A stretch of DNA of 64,000 nt from Dipteronia dyeriana (taxonomy: Eukaryota > Streptophyta > Magnoliopsida > Sapindales > Sapindaceae). Below are positions 56,946 through 64,000 of the stretch, one piece after another (position 1 is the stretch's first letter; every line of letters begins with the position of its first letter). Made by a program: the position numbers and the translations under genes. The notes under the pieces are model-generated. The model had not been told where the DNA came from. It did no database searches and worked only from the letters and a program-made list of their open reading frames with translations. The DNA lies in contig CM065300.1 of assembly GCA_032871835.1 (NCBI GenBank), positions 111,225,088 through 111,289,087 on the forward strand, given 5' to 3'.

Positions 56946-58030
56946 CACCTATGCTACCATCTCCAACGTGTTGCAACAACAACAAGAAAGAATAGAGACT
57001 GCTGCTGATATAATGATGTCTCTAGAGGAGATGTTTGCTATGAGGTCTAGCACGACTAAAATAGAGGTAGTGTCTACTTTCATGTCTACTTTCATGAATC
57101 TTAGGATGAAACCTGGACAGGTTGTGAAAGATCACATGATTAAAGTCATAGCACATCTCAACATTGTTGAATTGGATGGTGCTGAGATACATGGTGAGAC
57201 CAAAATTGACATGATTGTCAACTCTTTGTCAGATTCCTTTGATCAATTCAAGTTGGACTACACCATGAATAATAACGAATACACCTTGTAAGGCCTAATG
57301 CAAGATGTTCAAAGCGTGGAAAAAATCTGTGTGAAAGGCAATGGTCAAGAGATTCATACCGTAGGTGAAGTTGCTTATGTTAAAACCCGAAAGAAGGTCT
57401 AGAAACAACAGAAGAAAAAGCAACTAGGACCTACTAAGAAGGAGACAAAGAAAGTAACCAAAATCAAAGGGAAGTGTTTCCTTTGTGGTGAATAGGGGTA
57501 TTGGAAAAGATATTTCCCAAAGTCTCAAGACAAGAAGGAAGAAGGTAATATTAATTATCTTGAAACATGTTTTTTGGCGGATTCTATGGATTCTTGGATC
57601 ATAGACTCCGGAGCCACTAATCATGTTTGTTTATCATTACAAGGGTTCAAGGAAAAGAGAAGACTGAATAAGAATGAATTCAACTTGCATTTAGGCAATA
57701 GAGCGTTGGTGTCTACTAGTGTAGTGGGAGATATTAGAATCAATTTAGATTCTTATAGGAATTTAGTTTTAATAAACGTTTATTATGTACCACAATTCAA
57801 GTGGAATTTAATTTCGGTCTCTTGTCTAAATTAATTTGGATATTAGGTTACTTTTAATAAAGGTTTTATTATTAGTAAGAATAACAAATTTGTTTGTAAA
57901 GGTACCTTGGAAAATGATTTATTTTACTTGCATAGAAATATCTCTCACCTGTTAGACACGAAATCAACGAAACCTAATCAAAAAAGAGTAAAATTATAAA
58001 AAGATGAAACCTACCTATGGCATTTGCGCC
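56946..58030 (+). pseudogene. gag: Copia D gag-protease, copy 2 (tandem duplicate)
   Basis: Restarts within Gag at ETAADIMMSLEEMFAMRS and repeats Gag, linker, knuckle, protease (WIIDSGATNHVC near 57,595) and pre-integrase start (ETYLWHLRLGHFKLNRIKRL). Copies differ by roughly 10% by eye, and both carry separate stops (57,289, 57,403 and 57,832 here). In this copy the knuckle reads CFLCGE then a stop, retaining the first Cys pair that copy 1 lost. Copy 2 joins the integrase in the normal way. Confidence 0.93.
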
Positions 58031-58860
58031 TAGGTCATTTTAAACTAAATAGGATTAAAAGATTGGTTAGTGTCGGACCTTTAAGTGACTTAAAGGTTGA
58101 TGATCTACCAACTTGTGAATCTTGTTAGGAAGGTAAAGTGACCAAAAAGTCATTTACGATCAAAGGTACAAGAGCCATCGAATGTTTAGGATTGATACAC
58201 ACTGATGTGTGTGGACCTATGAGCATTCAAGCTAGAGGTGGATATGACTACTTCATCACTTTAACGGATGATCACTCAAGATTTGGTTGTGTGTAACTCA
58301 TGAGACATAAGTAAGCTGAGGTGGAAAATCATCTTGAGAAACGTAGAAAAATCTTAAGGTCTGATCGTGGTGAAGAATATCTATCTGGTGAGTTTTAGCA
58401 ATATCTTATTGATAGTGGGATAATTTCTTAGTTTTCTGCACCAGGTAAACCACAACAAAATGGGTCAGCAGAAAAGAGAAATAGAACTCTTTTGGGCATG
58501 GTCATGTCTATGTTGAGTTATTTAACGCTTCCTAATTCTTTTTACGGATATGCTTTACAAATTGCCATGTGCATTTTAAATGATGTACCATCTAAGTCGG
58601 TTCCTAAAACACCGCATGAGTTATGGATCGGGCGAAAGCCTAGTTTACAACACTTAAGGATTTTTGGATGTCCTACACACGTGTTTAAAGGAAAGACAGA
58701 AAAGATGGAGTCTCGTTTAGAAACATCCATATTTGTAGGGTATCCAAAAGGAACAAAAGGATATTATTTCTATAATCTTTCAGATCTTAAAGTATTTGTT
58801 TCGACAAATGCTAAATTTCTAGAAAAGGACTATATGAATAATATTGTGCCTTAAAGTAGA
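58031..58860 (+). pseudogene. pol: Copia D integrase
   Basis: Pre-integrase finger (HLRLGHFKLNRIKRL..CESC), then LGLIHTDVCGPMSIQARGGY with the first catalytic Asp, LRSDRGEEYLSGEF (second Asp) and KPQQNGSAEKRNRTLLGMV (Glu). The C-terminal region at 58,492-58,854 includes FGCPTHVFKGKTEKM and SIFVGYPKGTKGYYFYN. About six stops occur between 58,120 and 58,440, and part of the core between GCV and RKILRSDRG is missing. Confidence 0.92.
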
Positions 58861-59968
58861 ATTGTCATGAACGAGCTTTTAGGAGATACAATTCCACAAG
58901 AGGTTTCACAACCAAGCCCAGTTGTAAGTTCCGTACCAACACAAGATCAACAATCTACCACACTTCGTCGTAGTGGGAGGGTTAATAGACAACCCGAGAG
59001 ATATATTGGTCTAGGAGAATCTAAAGAGAGTCTTCCAGACGATCATGATACATATACGTACAAGGAACCAATGAAAGATGTTGATTGTCGCAATTGGCAA
59101 AAGGCAATGCAATCCGAAATTAAATCTATGTTAAAAAACAAAGTCTGGTCTCTTATAGACTTGCCTAAAATGATAAAACCCATCGGGTGCAAGTGGGTAT
59201 ACAAGAGGAAAAGAGGAATGGATGGAAAGGTGGAAACCTTTAAAGCTAGATTGGTAGCTAAAGGTTATACATAGAAGGAAGGTATCGATTATGAATAAAC
59301 CTTCTCTCATGTGGCCATGCTTAAATCCATTATGATGCTCTTATCCATTGCAACATCTCTAGACCTAGAGATTTGGCAAATGGACATTAAGACAGCTTTC
59401 CTTAATGGAAGTCTTGACGAAAGCATCTATATGATGCAACCAGAAGGATTCATTGAAAAAGGCTAAGAGGAAAGGGTATGCAAGTTGTAAAGATCCATAT
59501 ATGGATTGAGGCAAGCATCCAGGTCCTGGAACATAAGGTTTAATCAAGTTGTAAAAAGTTTTGGATTTATTCAAAACCTTGACGAACCTTGTGTATACAA
59601 AAGGATTAAAGGCGACAAGTTGGTTTTCCTAGTTCTTTATGTTGATCATATACTCCTCATCGGAAATGATGTAGGTGTATTGACATCAATAAAAGAATGG
59701 TTAGCAAAACAATTTGATATGAAGGACTTAGGAGAATCAAGTTATATTCTTGGTATCCAAGTCATATGGGATAGAAAGAATAGAACGATTGCATTATCTT
59801 AAGTTTCATACATAGATAAAATCTTGTCTAGGTTTTCCATGCAAGATTCCAAGAAAGGTATGTAACCTTTCAGACATGGAATCAAACTTTCTAAGGAACA
59901 AGTTCCTAAGAATAAACATGAAGAGCAATTCATGAGTAGGGTTCCACATGTATCGGCAGTTGAAGTCT
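58861..59968 (+). pseudogene. pol: Copia D reverse transcriptase
   Basis: Ser/Pro linker with TLRRSGRVNRQPERYIGLGE, then NWQKAMQSEIKSMLKNKVWS, FKARLVAKGYT, IWQMDIKTAFLNGSLDESIY, LRQASRSWNIRFNQVV. The catalytic box at 59,638-59,649 reads YVDH, so the second catalytic Asp is replaced by His. In-frame stops at 59,272, 59,464 and 59,488. The order and motifs are those of copia RT. Confidence 0.93.
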
Positions 59969-60575
59969 CATGTATGCAATGCTCTGCACTAGACCATATA
60001 TTTGTTTTGTTGTTGGCATAGTTAGCATGTTTCAATCAAAGCCTGGTCCTGATCACTGGACGGCAGTCAAGCATATATTCAAGTATCTTAGGAGAACGAG
60101 AGATTATATGCTTGTATACTCTGGAAGGGATTTAATTCCCGTTGGGTATACAGATTCTGATTTTCAGTCAGATTCTAACTCTAGGAGATCAACAACAGGA
60201 TCCGTGTTTAGTATCTGAGGAGGGGCAACCATATGGAGGAGTATCAAGAAATCTTGTATTACTGATTCCACCATAGAAGCCGAGTATGTTGCCGTATGCG
60301 AGGCTACTAAAGAGGCTGTCTGGCTCTGCCAATTCATGATGGACTTGGAAGTGGTTCCTGATGCGAATAAGCAGATCACTATCTATTGTGACAATAATGG
60401 AGCAGTGGCAAGTTCAAGAGAACCAAGAAGTCATAACAGAGATAAACACATTGAAAGAAAGTATCACCTTCTGAGGGAAATTGTACATAGGGGTGACGTG
60501 ACGATTACCAAGATCGCGTCAACAGAAAATGTAGCAGATCCCTTTACAAACGCTCCTCCACAAAAAAAGTTTTGA
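59969..60575 (+). pseudogene. pol: Copia D RNase H
   Basis: Segments in two frames: 59,970-60,218 (MYAMLCTRPYICFVVGIVSM, VGYTDSDFQSDSNSRRSTTG) and 60,336-60,575 (ITIYCDNNGAVASSREPRSH, KHIERKYHLLREIVHRGDVT, IASTENVADPFTNAPPQKKF). Catalytic Asp positions are visible; the Glu motif (IEAEYVAVCEATKEAVW) survives in another frame. The stop lies at 60,573, as expected for the end of pol. Confidence 0.93.
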
Positions 60576-60627
60576 TGGGCATCTAGAGAGCATGGGGATA
60601 AGAGATATGACATATTTGCTATAGAGC

Positions 60628-60638
60628 AAATGGGAGAT
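60628..60638 (+). other. Copia D polypurine tract
   Basis: AAATGGGAGAT directly before the TGTTGGGATTATG start of the 3' LTR; primer site for plus-strand DNA synthesis. Confidence 0.85.
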
Positions 60639-62291
60639 TGTTGGGATTATGCTCGAAAGCAAGAGTGTAATAATGTATTTGACAACGTTTTCATATTAAT
60701 AAAGTGATTTCTAGTTTAACAAATCTTATAGCATTTATAGTTTAATTATTATAATTATCAAAAGTAAATAATCATAAGGACAAAAGACTATGAGAAAAGA
60801 AGAATTGTTCATACATCTAGATATGTATGAGGTTGACACAATTCTTTAGTTAGTCTTGAATAATATTCACAACTTAAGATAAAAGGTTGGGCGCCTTTAT
60901 CATGTCAAAGTTGTAGATTCTTTTGCTAGTATGTGAATGGGATCCAATGTGTTATGATGAGTTTAAAATCATCAAAGTGTGGTATCTTTGGGCAAGAGAA
61001 TCTAGTGCACTGGGTGTATTGAATTAGATCACAATGAAATACTTTATCTAGAACCGTCAATGGATAAAAAAAAATTATTTTAATACATCGGAGAGTCTAT
61101 CTCAATCTTGAGATAAATTATGGACTTATGGTTACAAGTGTTATCATTTGAGCTATAAATGAGTACGATTATATAGCATAGTCTATCCTCGATAGTTTGG
61201 TGATATTCATTTGTTAATCGATAGAGGAATTCATTTATAGATATGGATATTGTGGCTCCATTTATTAAATGAGAGTAGAATATAATCATAAGGATGTTTT
61301 GAGGTATTGGATATTAAATCTTAACGTTAAGTTTTCAATAGCGTCTATTGAAACATGGCTTCTGGACAAGTCAAAATATCCAAGTTCAAAATGTGGTCAT
61401 ATGAGTAAATATGGTAACTTGGAGAGCTATAGGCGGTCTATGAGCTCTTGGTGATTACTGATATTCTTCACGAGGATACACTTTCCTCAATAAGGTTGTC
61501 TAGGGTATGAATGAGTAACATCAATTTTTTCTATCATTATTTAAGAGTTCAATTTTAGTTCTTTAGTGGAATGAACTAAAACTAAATAGATCGGACCTAG
61601 GTGAATCACTTGTTGATTGTGATTGGATTGTGTCTATTGGAGCTTAAATTTAGATAGTCCGCTAAGATCCCTAATCCACACGAACTTGCATGGATCACTT
61701 GATATATTCTACCGGACCAATTTAGGGGTTCATTTAGAATTGTATTAAGACATGTGAACTTGTTTCTTTTTGTAATTATAGGTCTAGTTCACATGTGGAC
61801 TTTTTATTAAGGTCCAATGAATTTAATAAAATTACAAAAATAATATATGGCTCATGTATATGTGTTGGACGGCAAGGCTATTTAAAATATCTTAACTATA
61901 TTATATTATTTTATTATTTTATTAAATGGAAATTAATTAATTTGGTGATTAATTAATTATTTAATTAAAACTCAAAATCTTTTTCTAGTAGGAGATGGTC
62001 TCCTAATATTATACTATTGTTGGTAGTTTAATTATTATTAAAGAATATATTTGATAAGTAGATAATTAAAAGGAATTATTTATCTAATCAAATTAGGAAG
62101 TCTTTAATATGGTTATAAATACACTATTGAGTTAGATTATGAGTCTTTGTGTAGGATAGAATTCCTTTTAGAAAAAGATTCTTAACCACTAAGTAAATCC
62201 ACCTAAGGAAAGAATTCTTAACAACCAAGTAAATCCTTCTTAGGAAAGGAATTGTGATCCTAATATATATTCTATGAAGATTTCGGCCATC

Positions 62292-62332
<41 letters not shown>

Positions 62333-62436
62333 AGGATAGAATTCTTTTTAGATAAGGTTTTTTAACTACCAAATAAATCCACCTAAGGAAATGATTCTTG
62401 CCAGCCAAGTAAATCCTTCTGAAGAGAGGATTTATG

Positions 62437-62479
<43 letters not shown>

Positions 62480-62487
62480 TAATTTCG

Positions 62488-62528
<41 letters not shown>

Positions 62529-63147
62529 ATTAATTTCGGCCAGCCCAAGGTGATTTCATAGAATTAATTTCGGCCAGCCCTAGTCTTTTAGAGAGAAGAT
62601 TTCGGCTACCATAGAATTTTTGAGGGAGAAAAATTTAATTTTACTCTAGACAAAATTCGATCGGCTCTAAGAAATAGTGTGAGATTCGAAAAAGAAGAAA
62701 AGAAAGAAAGAACGTTTAGTTTTCAATAGTACACTAGTAACCTTTACATTAAAAGGTTTTGTGTACAACATTTAATCGAGGTTCATGCAAGTTTCAATCA
62801 AGTTGATTGATAATTTACAAGTGACCTAACGTTATTTGTTTTCTTCTTGGAGGATTATTGTAACTAACAAAGAGAAAGATTTTGTTTGTTTCCATCATCA
62901 GGTATACAATTTAAAGATAGGGAGCCCACATTCCTAGATGATTCACGTTCGTAATTGGATTGGAAGATCTTACGGAATTAATTTGGCACTTGTTGAACCG
63001 TCACGAGAAAAGGGTATGACACTTTTTATATACATCAATTAATCTAGAGTTATGGTTCTTGTTATTGAAAAAGGGAAATTTTTTATTTATACCGAAACCA
63101 TAATTTTATAAATTTTCATGCTTCCGCTGCGCGTAATTTTCCGTACA
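60639..63147 (+). repeat. Copia D 3' LTR
   Basis: 2,509 bp from TGTTGGGATTATGC to TTTTCCGTACA, followed by the GTTTA target duplication. The region 62,150-62,560 contains a partly duplicated segment (ggatagaattc...accaagtaaatcc) and three long AT runs at about 62,295-62,328, 62,440-62,472 and 62,492-62,520. Low-complexity minus-strand ORF 62,124-62,492 is an artefact of these runs. Confidence 0.94.
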
Positions 63148-63152
63148 GTTTA

Positions 63153-63420
63153 GGCATGTGCATAGCTATCAACTTACACCGCGGTTTAGAGAAAATTCCT
63201 CTTTTCTAGGCAAACAAAACACTCTAACCTAAATGCATTATGTGCAAGTGTGAAGTGTGATGAATGACATAAAATGCTTAATAAATAGTAATGCATGCAA
63301 GTGAGTATGTGCAACTACATCTCTTCAAATAAGAGTTGAGTACTGTAATATACCTTCCTTGAAGCACTTGGAATCCAAAGCCTTGATGATGGGTGATCTT
63401 CAAATCCTAATCTATCCTTT
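63153..63420 (-). repeat. LTR-like block F, right part
   Basis: Continuation of block F across copia D: removing D and one GTTTA gives an unbroken U3-like sequence with another CACCGCGGTTTA motif at 63,196 and a second GCATGTGCATAG, already seen at 51,867. The end of the block is not defined. Confidence 0.45.
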
Positions 63421-63685
63421 ACAATATTGGAACCACAATTGTGATTTTATCAACGAAATAAGCCAATAGTAAAATGAGACACTTATAGTGAATTTTAAGA
63501 TTTTATTTGTACAACTTTGGACTTTTGTTCTTTCTTTTTTAAAATAAATTATTTGACAGTTGATTATATACAATCGAAAGTAAAAGTATGGGAAAAAAAC
63601 TTATAATTTGATGGGCTAAATTTAACAATTTTCTCATTTTTTTAGAATATATGTAGTAAATAGTTTAATATTATTATGTAAAAAT
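63421..63685. other. AT-rich stretch, nothing recognised
   Basis: No ORF, repeat or motif that I can assign. Athila sequence does not visibly resume here. Confidence 0.5.
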
Positions 63686-63993
63686 TGTTGAAAAATAAAC
63701 TTGACCTCAGCCAACCACATTGCAGCCCACTTCTAGAAACCGGCCATTGATATGGCTCCAACCACCTCCAACTCCCAGCTGCTTCCAAACCACAAATTTG
63801 ACTTCATTGTTTTGCATTTATTTTATTTGTAGTTTAGCTCATCTCATTTTCCTATATAAAGGGATGAAGATTGTATTGAAAATGTGTGGAGTGGTGTGAG
63901 AAATCAAGAGAGATAAATATAAGAAAAGCTTCTCCTTTCATTGTGTTTGTGCTCAGAATTCTCTCTCAGAGGTGCACCACAACTGACCTCAAC
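63686..63993 (+). repeat. Short LTR-like sequence at right edge
   Basis: Bounded by TGTTG (63,686) and CAACA (63,993), a perfect inverted terminal pair, 308 bp apart. A TATATAAA box at 63,853-63,860 is followed by a purine-rich transcript-like part and an AAAGCTTCTCC stretch. This resembles a small copia LTR on the plus strand, but no primer-binding site or target duplication can be seen because the window ends seven bases later. A host promoter is an alternative. Confidence 0.4.
63853..63860 (+). promoter_or_regulatory. TATA box in the right-edge LTR-like sequence
   Basis: TATATAAA with GGG just downstream, a good match to the plant TATA consensus, about 140 bp before the right end of the LTR-like unit. 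Confidence 0.45.
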
Positions 63994-64000
63994 AATACCA

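Larger units (their letters stand above)
51915..63152 (+). mobile_element. Copia D, complete element with target duplication
   Basis: Element 51,920-63,147 (11.2 kb), flanked by a perfect 5-bp duplication GTTTA at 51,915-51,919 and 63,148-63,152. It has two LTRs of about 2.4-2.5 kb, a 1.3-kb leader, a duplicated gag-protease module, integrase, RT, RNase H and a polypurine tract. All reading frames are broken, and the LTRs look about 5-7% different by eye, so the insertion is not recent. Its LTR family also gives D1, D2 and the fragment at 16,967. It inserted into block F. Confidence 0.95.

Noticed and set aside
62124..62492. 122-codon minus-strand ORF rich in Ile-Tyr
   Set aside because: Low-complexity translation of AT microsatellites in the copia D 3' LTR.
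1..64000. A host gene, defence system or novel operon
   Set aside because: Every coding segment I can assign belongs to a retrotransposon gag, pol or antisense ORF; the remaining ORFs are short and without motifs.

Overview
The window is plant nuclear heterochromatin made almost entirely of nested LTR retrotransposons. No host gene, rRNA, tRNA gene, CRISPR array or bacterial feature is visible. Plant origin follows from the retrotransposon types: Ty3/gypsy Tat elements with a second RNase H and an antisense ORF, an Athila-type gypsy, Sirevirus-type Ty1/copia, and copia elements primed by initiator tRNA-Met. The host is most likely an angiosperm, probably a dicot. All coding regions are broken by stops and frameshifts, so I call them pseudogenes.

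Layout. (1) 1-8,290: Tat-type gypsy element 'Tat1' on the minus strand. From right to left it has a 5' LTR, gag, protease, RT, RNase H, second RNase H and integrase, then a long 3' region with a 99-bp tandem array and the end of an antisense ORF. Its left end is outside the window. (2) 8,290-16,966: copia 'A' (minus), the best preserved coding set; its 3' LTR is truncated by Tat1. (3) 16,967-26,760: copia 'B' (minus), an older relative of A, entered by A, by a piece of LTR 'D', by a 2.6-kb solo Sirevirus LTR (C1, TSD TCCAC) and by a 180-bp MITE with a 9-bp TSD. (4) 26,761-28,005: an unclassified promoter-like block and a Sirevirus 5' end (gag start, PBS, LTR edge). (5) 28,930-40,690: 'Tat2' (plus) with protease, RT, two RNases H, integrase, a repeat-bearing 3' region and an antisense ORF, interrupted by solo LTRs D1 and D2. 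(6) 40,690-44,840: Sirevirus fragments (RT, IN, PR; LTR C2; multiple polypurine tracts), minus strand. (7) 47,080-50,866: Athila-type remnants (IN, RT, PR; minus), broken by LTR piece C4. (8) 50,867-63,420: LTR-like block F, split by the complete copia 'D' (51,920-63,147, TSD GTTTA). (9) 63,686-63,993: a short LTR-like sequence at the right edge.

Within each element the gene products would form one polyprotein: Gag packages the RNA, protease cuts the polyprotein, RT and RNase H make cDNA, integrase inserts it. Relative ages can be read from the nesting: B, then the D fragment and C1, then A, then Tat1 on the left; Athila, then F, then D on the right. I see no coherent new cellular system. The unusual content is structural: antisense ORFs, tandem repeats arising inside retrotransposons, a duplicated gag-protease module, chimeric junction ORFs and conserved leader motifs. 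Element letters are local labels; clade names below family level are inference.
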